The translations under genes were made by a program, and so were the position numbers. The notes under the pieces were generated by a model. The model ran no database searches. It was not told where the DNA came from and saw only the letters and a list, made by a program, of their open reading frames with translations. Positions 56,301 to 64,000 of a DNA stretch of 64,000 nucleotides are shown here, in pieces; the first letter of the stretch is position 1; each line of letters opens with the position of its first letter. The stretch is from positions 1 through 64,000 of the forward strand of contig JASANE010000907.1 of NCBI GenBank assembly GCA_030248225.1, read 5' to 3'. This DNA is from Trileptium ribeirensis (lineage: Eukaryota; Nematoda; Enoplea; Enoplida; Thoracostomopsidae).

Positions 56301-58772
56301 GGATCTAGGCATTAGTTCGCAATGAAGTACAAGAATGTAACTATCGATATATATATATATAACGCTTTCCCAAATACATAAGTACAATTTTGCAATAGCA
56401 TTCTCTTTCAACATGCACAGAATTGTATCCAGAAATAAATAGTTTTTGTTCTTTTGGATTCATTAAAATGAGTTGTGTGTGTTAAAGACGATATAGTATG
56501 GCCGAAAATGTCTTCAAAGTGGGCCAAGTATTGGCCCGGGATTATTGTTAATGCTAACCCATCTAAACTTGGCGCAGCAACAGTGTCATTCTTCTGTAAG
56601 CACCAGACATCAGTTGTGCTAAGAATATTCTGCCTTTCGACAGCCCATCAATGAAACAATTTGCATCCACGAAAATAATTAAAGAAGCAGTCGTTTCCGC
56701 TGTTGAATTCATAATTTTTTTACGAAAAATATCTAAATATTCATCAAATTACAAATGATTTACTCAAATATATCGGCAATGTAGATAGTGATCGAGAGAA
56801 GCACAATGCATCATGTGACATTACAAGGAGTAATGACGACGATAAAAAACTACTGCAGTACATGATTTTGTTGAAACTTCGAAATAGACGCTGACTACAG
56901 ACTCAGCTGCACTCGTGCGGTTTCCCCTTGCTAGGCGAGCAACTACATTTTAAAGAACAAAATATTGCTGAGGCTGGTCTTGATTTCACTTTTGTTTAAA
57001 ACTTCATTCTGCTTTATAAAATCGAGTCAGCAAATCTCCCTCTTCCAGACATAAGTTACCAGCTTTTAGAAATCAATAAAATCAATAAAAATACCTATTT
57101 CAATACGGAGTTGTTCTCTGAGCAAGGCATATTGTTTATGGTACGCCAACACTGAAAACAAATAGTAAGCTCCTGCTTGCTTTAATAAAACCACCTACTT
57201 CAATATCTTTCGTTGCCTTTTTCGCAACCTCTTGCGCAACTTTGTCCACTTGATTTGCAGCTTCAACAGCTTTATAATTCTTCTGCCGCAGTTCCTGAAA
57301 TAGTTTAGCAAAATATCATCACATCAAAGTAACATGAACGCAAGGACTAAGTGAAAAATAACTTGTGATTCACCACTCCTTTCACGTTATTACAGTCTAC
57401 CACGCTAGACTCAACATTCATGTTTTGTGTAATACAGCAATTGGGTGAGCAATATAACCCAGATAAAGGTGTCACCTACGGTCCGGCACAGACTTTGGCA
57501 ATTCGGGTCTTTTGAGAGAAGCAACGAGTTATATCGACCGAGTAGTGCGATAACACGATTCGAACTGCGAGCGAGTAGCAGTCATTTCTGACACTGATTA
57601 ACTGATAGTCCAATACGTCTGCAAGATACCCAATGCACATTGTTACCTAAAAATTATACCACTAAATACTATAAATATAAAATTATAGACGCTCCAATAT
57701 TTCCTTACATTATTCTTTTCCTGTTGCTTCTTGAGGCTCAATTGAAGATTGCTGATTTCGTGTTGCTTCGCTTCAACCTCAGCGCTCAGCTGTGCTACAA
57801 CATCAGACAAATTTCCGTTGTCCGTTCCATTCCTGGAAACATTGATAAAGTTTGGTAAAGCAATATAGAAATATAGCAGATAAGTTAAAATCCAAAATTC
57901 CAAATTTTCATCCCATTTTTTTCAAAAACTTTTATGCCAGAAAGGAATGGAAAATACATTTTTATTCCAGTAGTTGAGATTTTTTATAAAGAGATAAAAC
58001 CTGTCTTCTCGATAAGAGAACGAGCTAGTCTTGCAATACAGAAACAGCCATGACCCTCTACAGCTTTGTTTCACCACTCTTGGCTATGTTAACTAGCTCG
58101 ATAGTATTATCCACCACAGACTAGTACAAACGCGGCAAATGGCACGTAGTCCACAACGAATTATAACAGATACAGCTGTTACCACAATGACACTGTGTAG
58201 TGAAAATCAAATTAAACAATGAGAAACCTTCAATATTTGACTCGTTGAATCGCTACGAGTTAGTCGTTCTAACCTCGGTAAGACGCTTTTAACAAAATAC
58301 TTTCCCACAGCCCTTCCATGCGAAGAGTCTATTTTTTCGTAAATTAGCATTGATTGATACAACCGTCATACAAACATACAAATGCAGCGTAAAAAAACTA
58401 AAACTACATATTATAATTTTGGTAAAACATGAGTCTTCGAGTGGCAGGCTATTGCAGTGTTAGATGGCTTTACATCGGCTTATGGCAATTATTTCCGTTT
58501 ATTAAACGCAGAGAGTGTGCCAAGACACACTGCGGACCCGTCTGCAAGGGGGATAACCCTTAAGCAAACTTTAAGAGACGCCTATGAGAGAGAATGTGAA
58601 CGATAGGAGCGCTATTAAGTTACGGGGTGTTACACCGAAAAGTCTAAACAACTTACATAACAGCTGAAGAGCGGGATGCTGTACTGGAAGTGGATGTCGA
58701 AGTGGCTTCATGAACTCGGCTTGTCGCTTGCACCGATGACACTGTTTCAACTTTCATTTCCGATGATTTCAC
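44289..58772 (-). CDS. Kinectin / ribosome-binding protein 1-like coiled-coil protein (partial model)
   Basis: Ten minus-strand exons with agreeing phases join to 372 codons. After a Ser/Thr-rich linker (exon 58657-58772), they give heptad-rich coiled coil with wording I recognise from animal kinectin and RRBP1 (p180). Examples are KKQQEKNNELRQKNYKAVEA across exons 57709-57832 and 57199-57294. A TFPNV then SYRDWLHQFEK segment spans 54021-54113 and 52479-52628 (family: LFPxxx...SYxEWLxxF). YKDVLSQTDAMLRTLETSV lies in 51055-51258. These proteins sit on the ER membrane and bind ribosomes or kinesin. The signature N-terminal membrane anchor and the final exon are not identified, so the model is partial. 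Introns are long and full of repeats. Confidence 0.72.
45700..45990 (-). repeat. Dispersed repeat family A, reversed diverged copy
   Basis: Reverse complement reads CATATTTTCAGGTACTTTAT and CGTTTTAGCATTAGAAATAG then TAGTAATTGAAT, matching the core of 3773-4139. Ends are lost. Confidence 0.55.
46374..46403 (-). CDS. Kinectin-like candidate micro-exon
   Basis: 30 bases, IASGAEDVIE, flanked by ATTTTAG and GTATGT and phase 0 at both borders. It falls where kinectins have a short non-coil linker. Short length makes this tentative. Confidence 0.45.
46895..47059 (-). CDS. Kinectin-like exon
   Basis: 55 residues starting ELTRIRAELHTERQTGQDLS, ending QQQMNELQ; strong heptad pattern rich in Glu, Gln and Leu. 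Acceptor ATATTTTCAG, donor GTTAGG. Confidence 0.75.
47600..48000. repeat. Short tandem of about 161-bp units
   Basis: GCACGAACGGTTGTCGAGAT recurs at 47751 and 47912, with TTTTAGAAAACGTGAA and TTTGCTTAATTTTAAG shared upstream and downstream. AAATCGGCCGAGTCATTCAA precedes (47586), a wording common at the ends of many invertebrate repeats. It lies in an intron of the kinectin-like gene. Confidence 0.7.
48535..48750 (+). repeat. Dispersed repeat family C copy
   Basis: AGATATTGCATTTTTTCCGT then ATTTTGGGTCTCTTGGGCCC matches the core of 4456-4640 and continues with GGACGCTAATCCTGGACCC, like the 4600-4680 copy. Confidence 0.6.
49049..49108 (-). CDS. Kinectin-like exon
   Basis: 20 residues, LKQLEFRLEREESERLTLEK, clearly heptad-based. 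Acceptor TATTTTAG, donor GTAAGA, phase 0 at both borders. Confidence 0.7.
49440..49640 (+). repeat. Dispersed repeat family A, diverged copy
   Basis: AATATTTTCAGATACTTGCA and AATGTTTTAGCATCAGAAAT then GGCAGTAATTAATTTTTAAA match the family A core. The ends are not recognisable. Confidence 0.55.
50165..50299. mobile_element. Tc1/mariner-type MITE
   Basis: Left end TACAGTCACGGACAGAACTA then GTGCACAAAAACAAACGCAA; right end is the inverse, GCGTTCGTTTGTTATGCAC, then TTATTGTGTTCGTGACTGCA. Right-end terminal TA has changed to CA. Confidence 0.85.
51055..51258 (-). CDS. Kinectin-like exon
   Basis: 68 residues beginning DAAESVDQLQSVNAALESQ. YKDVLSQTDAMLRTLETSV is the block most like kinectin/RRBP1 (family: YxSxLAETEGxLxxLxxSVxxEE). 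Acceptor TTGTTCTAG, donor GTTAGT. Confidence 0.8.
52479..52628 (-). CDS. Kinectin-like exon
   Basis: 50 residues: SYRDWLHQFEKLVRKEISAA followed by a Gln/His/Ser/Thr-rich tail. SYxxWLxxF is a kinectin/RRBP1 hallmark. Acceptor TATTTTTAG, donor GTAAGT. Confidence 0.8.
54021..54113 (-). CDS. Kinectin-like exon
   Basis: 31 residues: EKCRHEWDEQRKLTQELLLA then TFPNVKIMPNL, the counterpart of the LFPxV segment of kinectins that directly precedes SYxxWL. Acceptor ATTTCAG, donor GTATGT. Confidence 0.78.
54230..57198. other. Intron of the kinectin-like gene, degenerate repeats
   Basis: No exon recognised. At 55410-55680 a motif like CCAAAAGACGTATC recurs about every 65 bases, once as an inverted pair (CCAAAAGACGTATC and ATACGCCTTTTGG at 55590-55622), probably a small decayed element. 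Confidence 0.45.
57199..57294 (-). CDS. Kinectin-like exon
   Basis: 32 residues, ELRQKNYKAVEAANQVDKVA then QEVAKKATKDIE, closely like the ELRxKNWKAMEA block of kinectin/RRBP1. Acceptor TATTTCAG, donor GTAGGT. Confidence 0.83.
57709..57832 (-). CDS. Kinectin-like exon
   Basis: Completes a Met and codes NGTDNGNLSDVVAQLSAEVE through LSLKKQQEKNN, a coiled coil leading into the next exon's KN block. Acceptor TTTCCAG, donor GTAAGG. Confidence 0.8.
58657..58772 (-). CDS. Ser/Thr-rich linker exon
   Basis: VKSSEMKVETVSSVQATSRV then a run rich in Ser, Thr and Ala. Acceptor AATTTCAG, donor GTAAGT; starts in phase 0 and ends in phase 2, matching the next exon. It is the joint between the EF-hand exons and the coiled coil. 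An alternative start inside it would separate the two genes. Confidence 0.65.
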
Positions 58773-59722
58773 CTGAAATTTTGAACCAAACACTCCGATC
58801 ATAATTTTATGCAACAAGCCACAATGATACTTTAGAAAATGTCTATCAATGCATGACGCCAAGTCACAAAGTAGTACGTGCTATAATTCGTTGTCTAGAG
58901 CAAAAAAAACTGTGAGCTATGATATTCTACACTTTATACGATTTATCAGGTCAAAAACTAGACCGCTGCCGTTGAAATTATGTGATAAAATTAAATAATG
59001 CACATTTTTTTAAAGTTTAGCTCTAGCCGCTCACTTGATGGCTCAACAGAGCTTGTACACAAAAACTAGACAGTTTGAACAGCGTTCTAATTTTTTATCA
59101 AACTGAGTTTACACGACAAAATTTGAATATTTTTAAACAAAGTATAATATGACAAAATCAGCATTCGAATTTTGAGACATAAATATTTCTCACATTTTTT
59201 AGAATACAAATTGCAACCAAATTGATTTTCTTCAGATTCTGAGCTACAATACTGTGATGAAAATTTGGACAATATGTGCTGCACTTTGATATAGCAATCC
59301 TTGCCTAAATGTCGATCCGTTCGCCAGATCAAATAATATAATACGATCAACAACCCAAAGCGGACGAAAGCTGTTCACTTTCGAACCAATATAACGTGAT
59401 ATGCCTTACATGATGGGTCGAGCCACAATTGATAAAAACTATTTTATTTTCGTCAGATTTGAAAAGTTATGGCGTTCGATACAACACACTCGCATCCTTT
59501 TTAGCAATAACTTTTCAGTTAGTCCACTTAATACAGCATTCTGTTGCACAAAGGATCATTGCTAATCCACATCACATAAGGTTTGAAGAAACAATCCCAA
59601 GAATCTTTGTATTCGCAAAAGATAGTTTACCTCCGTATGTGCTTTGAAACAGTATACCGGATATTTATAACATTTGTGATATCAAGCTTGATTAGTTGCA
59701 TTATTCTTACGCTTATACTTAC

Positions 59723-59787
59723 CGCAGATACACCCGTTGCACCAGTCATAGCTTTTAGAAATTCCGGCCATTCAATCGTTCCGGAAC
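59723..59787 (-). CDS. EF-hand exon: second loop
   Basis: Completes the loop Gly and codes SGTIEWPEFLKAMTGATGVS and Ala. Acceptor TTATTTAG, donor GTAAGT. Confidence 0.85.
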
Positions 59788-62700
59788 CTAAATAAATTAA
59801 AATTGCCACAACCTGGTTACGACTCACTGATAGTGACAAAAATAGATAAATCAAAAAAAGGCCATTGTCACATAATAAATTGGGACACGCTAGGGTCATA
59901 GGACATGCGGCGCTTGATCAGAATGAACGAGAGTAAACTACAGTCGCGGCCAAAAATAAGTGTAATCGAAAACGATCGAAACCGATGGAAATTTCCATCT
60001 ATCGAAATCGGTCAAAATTTCGATCGATTATTTTACATTTAATTCCGGCGGGACTGCCCATTTCTTTGTATACAAATACGTTTATAGATTTCAACCTTCT
60101 GGTTCAAGGCGTACAGTACTCGCCAGAATTGACTGTCTCCTTAAGAGCGAGCGAGAAACCAACAATTCAAAATAAAAATTTTCGCCACGATCAATAACTA
60201 TAGCGAGCACCGTACAACACTCAGACACTGACTGACTATCCTGACCCATCCACCCTACGGAGATGGGGAACCTCAATTTTCAAAACCCCTTGTTTTTAGT
60301 GCCACACACGCCCAAATGCGTGAAAATATCTGTACGATAGTAACCAGTATCTGAACATGTAAAAATAAATATGTAGCACATACTGGTAATCTATCTCTGT
60401 CCACCTTGAAATTTTCTCCATAAAATTGTCGTCCACTTTTCTGTGACTTACCGTTTTTACCTTTTCTGTGACTTACCGTTTTTTTCTGTGACTTACCTTT
60501 TCTGGACCTGTGACTTACCGTTTTTACAGCTGACATACATGATAACGGACAGGTGTAATTGTTAGAACAAAATTTCAAGAACAAAATTTTTGGGTTAAGC
60601 CATAGTTCGAGATTCCAGTTTAATCTCATTCATTCCGCTCGTGGGGTGCCCGCGGCTAACAACGAAAAATGTTCAAACCACAAGCAACTAAAAGTGAAAT
60701 TTTTTTACAAAATTGGCACTGTCGAAGAATTTTTCTCAATAATTAAACCCACAGCTGTTTAATAATGGCACATAATTATTGCTATTATCTATTAAAAGTG
60801 TTTGTATTCCACCATCATACCCCTCCTTCTCGGTTTGGAAAATATATTTTTCTCGCTTATCATAATCAAGACTGTCCCACAATTGATTAATTTCGAACTT
60901 ACAAAAATTACCGATGACATGGGACTAATATTCAGAAACCCACAGTAAACATAATAAAGCTGGTAAAACACACACGGGTACAAAAATATGCCTATTTTCG
61001 AAATTTTGGTAGGAAATTGTTTATAAGCAGCGCTCCAATAATCTTAACCTTTAATAGTCAAGAAGCTTCAATATTTATTCCATCAGCAAAGAAATGACTG
61101 CTGTTCTCTGGAAAGGAGACATAGACGTATAGACTGTACATTATGCCAATAAGAGAAGCGACTTACCGTCAAAATCCGCTTCGGCGATCAAATCCTTCAC
61201 CCAACGTTCCGACGGTTTCAGACCACAAGTTTTTATCGCGTCATGAATTTCCGAAACCGTAATACATCCGTCCCCGTCGCGGTCAAACAGCTTAAACGCA
61301 GTACGATAGCCTGAAACGTATAAAATTATAATATTAGTTTTGTTGTTGCGTTTACTGATACAGCTAAATACGGATCTATCGAAGAACTTGCAAACGCGTT
61401 GCTTCTGTTTCTGTCCGTAACTGTATGATTTTGCACTAAGAACAAACACCAAAGAGACACCAGCAACTGGTATTCTACCATCATACACCCGTTTGACACA
61501 CTTTCCAACAAATTCAACGGGAAAAATCTTACGGCCAATCTTTCGGTTGGGAAGCTATTTCAACACATTCCCTCGGTTCGCAACAAGCTAAAACCTAGAT
61601 AAGACGCAAATAAAAATCCCGTAGCGAAGAAAGTCACCACCAAGTTTGTTGAGGTAGCATGAATTTTGAGCAATTTTTAACCTCAACTTGCGTTTAGAAC
61701 TATGAAGTAATCGGCCTATAGCTTCAGTCATAAAAGGACCGGGCTTCGTCCGTCGAACTCCCGACCGAGTTGATGTCTGTTGCTACGACAAACAATCATG
61801 AATAATTTCAGATATGCATCGAAAATCAATAATTGATCAGGTTATGCCAAAAAATCCAGACCAATGATGTACGACTTCAATTGCTGTCAGTTTGTTTGCT
61901 CGTAACTCGACAGTGGTTTGTGGCAAATTATTCTGTAACCGCGCCTATGAAGTCTCGAAAAAGCAGCAACAACCGATGACTGATTTAAAACGAAGACATT
62001 ATCAATGCTTTGTAATAAAAACAGTGAACAATAATTACGATGGATGTTGGCTGTTAGGGCGCATGCTGTTTTACAAAAAAATTGATAGAATTTTTGCCGG
62101 GTCCGTAGCAACGCGAGAGTAAACATGTGGCTTTCCGTGATTAACCTAATTTTGGTTAAGCTCAACAGCCAATATAGCATTTAGAAGCGCAGCGCATGCC
62201 ACAGCGTTGCCGATTAACTATGCTTAAACCGCACCCTTCGTCATATTAAATTTCAAATAAACAGTATGTTTTAGGCTAAGCCTCAGCACAGCTCGGAAGT
62301 TGTCACCTAGTTTCTACCCCCCTCAAACCCGCATACTAAGTTGCTCTTTTTATAATCAGTATACCGTGGAACCCCTAACAATGACATGAGCCAACCCAAC
62401 AGTAACATTCTTTTTGTACTAGCTCGCTAAGTAAGCTTGTTCGACTTATTTTTGCCACTTATCAGTAATCGGGTACGTACATTTTTCGACAGGTATTGAG
62501 CAAACTATAGCCCATGTCAACACTAATCTTCGCTCATTAATACAACTCATAACGTCAAACTTACGATCAATTGTTTCTTGCGAAAGTGAGTAAGTCTAAA
62601 AGAATAAAAATACATGCAGTGATAATAATTGTAAGGACAAAATTAAAATCAATTTTAACACAATTTGTAGATCGAATTTAGGTTAATTTATTAGAAAAAG

Positions 62701-64000
62701 GTGAGAAAAAAAATTCAAATCATTCAGGCTGCGATGTTTTGCATCCTGACAGTTCTAGATTTTTTAATCAATACACTTTGTTTGAAACCTGAGTTACACA
62801 CCTACAGCTATGCAATGTTTACCAGTGACGGAATTATATAAAACTGAATAAGGAAAATTATTATATTAGATATCGCTAGCGAAAAGTTTCTATTAACTTG
62901 TATAAAATTAATGTTATACTACGTCTTATTTGAGAAAAAACTAAATTATTTGTTAATAAGAAATACGTGCTTCTGACGAGTCATATAGAGTCATTTAACA
63001 AAGATTAGTTGTTGCTCCTATTGTTTCTCGATGCAACAAAAATCCAGATTTCCGGACAATAATATGTTTTCCCACACTCATTCTCAAATTCATCAGACTT
63101 GATTACGATTACTCCGCAGAAATCTAATATTTATATATTTATAAATCTAATATAATTTGTAAAAACAAAAGAAACACAAAATGTTCCGTTTTGTAATTCC
63201 TATTTACGGAGCTTCTCGTAACCCACCAGCGTTATTTTCCTGGACCAACCCATTGCTGCCAAGCCAAACAACGAGAAGAACTAAATTAAAACCTCAGAAA
63301 AGACATGGGCTCCCAGGCTGTACCAACACAATTATAGTGTACGACACTAACAAGTAGTCGGCAAAAGAAATAAGTTTTCAAAAAGATGACCAATGCAATC
63401 GAATGATCTTCGATTAAAACGACCGAGGACGCATAACAGAATGTCAAAAACTAGGCCGTACGCTCGGCTTTGTCTTTCATGATTTAAGCTTACGATTTGC
63501 CAAAGTAAACTTACAGTTCGAGCGAACATTGTCATATACTGAGTGAGTTGCGTTTCTAGACGACTATTTCTCGTTCGCAGCATTTCTAGTTCATCCCGAA
63601 TAGCAACCTGAAACAAAACTCGATCTTAATAACAATAATGTCGGGAAAATTCTTTTACCGAAACGGCAAAATTACGTTTCATCTAAATTCGCGCACAGAA
63701 CGAAAAACATGTCTAAAAATCTGCGCTAGTTTGAAGGAGTCAAGCGAGTTTGGCGATCAGACAAACAACGTCGGTCGCACAGAAAATATCGCAGCCACTT
63801 CCGAACCAAAACGACTCGCGTAGCTCCCAATTGGCGGTGATAAATTATAATCCTTATGCGAAAGGTCATTCTGTTGTGAACTATTGACCACACTCTTGGA
63901 ACTGGCCGGATATTGTACAATAGATACTTGAAAACCGACATCAAAACCATAAACAACAAAACTGGTGAAAACATACCGATTCTCCAGCGATATTCGTGGC
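59723..64000 (-). CDS. EF-hand pair with upstream coiled coil (gene runs off the window)
   Basis: Five minus-strand exons (63977-64000 partial, 63515-63607, 62565-62595, 61167-61310, 59723-59787) join in phase to 119 residues. A 31-residue coiled coil (VAIRDELEMLRTRNSRLETQ...) is followed by a calmodulin-like EF-hand pair. Loop 1 is DRDGDGCITVSE and loop 2 DFDGSGTIEWPE; both have canonical calcium ligands at positions 1, 3, 5, 9 and 12. SLSQETIDRYRTAFKLF is the entering helix. This should bind calcium. The last exon ends in a clean GTAAGT donor in phase 0, which matches the next downstream exon (58657-58772), so these exons may belong to the kinectin-like gene or to a separate gene whose end I missed. 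Confidence 0.75.
59939..60040 (+). repeat. Half or diverged Tc1-type MITE
   Basis: TA-CAGTCGCGGCCAAAAATAAGTG begins like the Tc1-type MITEs. It continues into a different inner palindrome (ATCGAAACCGATGGAAATTT and its inverse). No right terminus is evident. Confidence 0.5.
61167..61310 (-). CDS. EF-hand exon: first loop and linker helix
   Basis: Codes YRTAFKLFDRDGDGCITVSE through ADFD plus one base of Gly. Acceptor CGTTTCAG, donor GTAAGT. High identity to calmodulin-type EF-hands. Confidence 0.9.
62270..62385 (+). repeat. Dispersed repeat shared with 43590-43690
   Basis: Ordered shared blocks are described at 43590-43690. It lies between EF-hand exons, in an intron. Confidence 0.55.
62565..62595 (-). 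CDS. EF-hand entering-helix micro-exon
   Basis: 31 bases, TYSLSQETID plus one base of Arg. Acceptor TATTCTTTTAG, donor GTAAGT. The wording is typical of the helix before a calmodulin first loop, and the phase fits both neighbours. Confidence 0.75.
63515..63607 (-). CDS. Coiled-coil exon upstream of the EF-hands
   Basis: 31 residues VAIRDELEMLRTRNSRLETQ then LTQYMTMFART. Acceptor TTGTTTCAG, donor GTAAGT, phase 0 at both borders. Confidence 0.7.
63977..64000 (-). CDS. Partial exon at the window edge
   Basis: At least ATNIAGES before donor GTATGT in phase 0, matching the next exon. Its start is outside the window. Confidence 0.5.

Noticed and set aside
59087..59353. Minus-strand frame with a hydrophobic start as membrane-anchor exon
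   Set aside because: The hydrophobic run is short, the frame lacks clear splice borders and nothing resembles a kinectin N-terminus.

Overview
This is animal nuclear DNA, most likely from a nematode. There are no bacterial-style operons. Genes are split by long GT-AG introns and the window is packed with transposon debris, satellites and miniature elements. The only complete gene is enolase. As I remember the family, its wording (for example [42 protein letters not shown] tail) is closest to nematode enolases. The long introns and heavy repeat load are unlike Caenorhabditis; an early-branching (for example mermithid-like) worm is only a guess.

Layout: 1-9816 is intergenic DNA holding several miniature elements and a 20-unit 81-bp satellite (7277-8884). 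9817-31665 (+) is enolase in ten exons that join in phase to 433 codons. Its introns carry a dead L2/CR1-like LINE, a 54-bp satellite interrupted by a hAT-like element, a 1.2-kb hAT-like element and several short elements. 33536-39034 is a mobile-element cluster: a decayed transposase-like gene on + (34240-36125) and a decayed piggyBac transposase on - (36946-38700), tail to tail. 39218-44288 holds more repeats and no gene I can name.

44289-64000 (-) is a chain of small exons whose phases all agree. The downstream ten (58772 to 44289) encode a coiled-coil protein that I read as a homologue of kinectin / ribosome-binding protein 1. The upstream five (64000 to 59723, running off the window) encode a short coiled coil and a pair of canonical EF-hands. 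They are either the end of a neighbouring gene or part of an unusual EF-hand-kinectin fusion.

Element boundaries were set by eye from target-site duplications and inverted ends. The clearest are hAT-like insertions with exact 8-bp duplications at 6349-6587, 19268-20119, 24870-26055 and 41508-41734. At least four dispersed repeat families recur within the window in both orientations. No tRNA, rRNA or CRISPR array was recognised.
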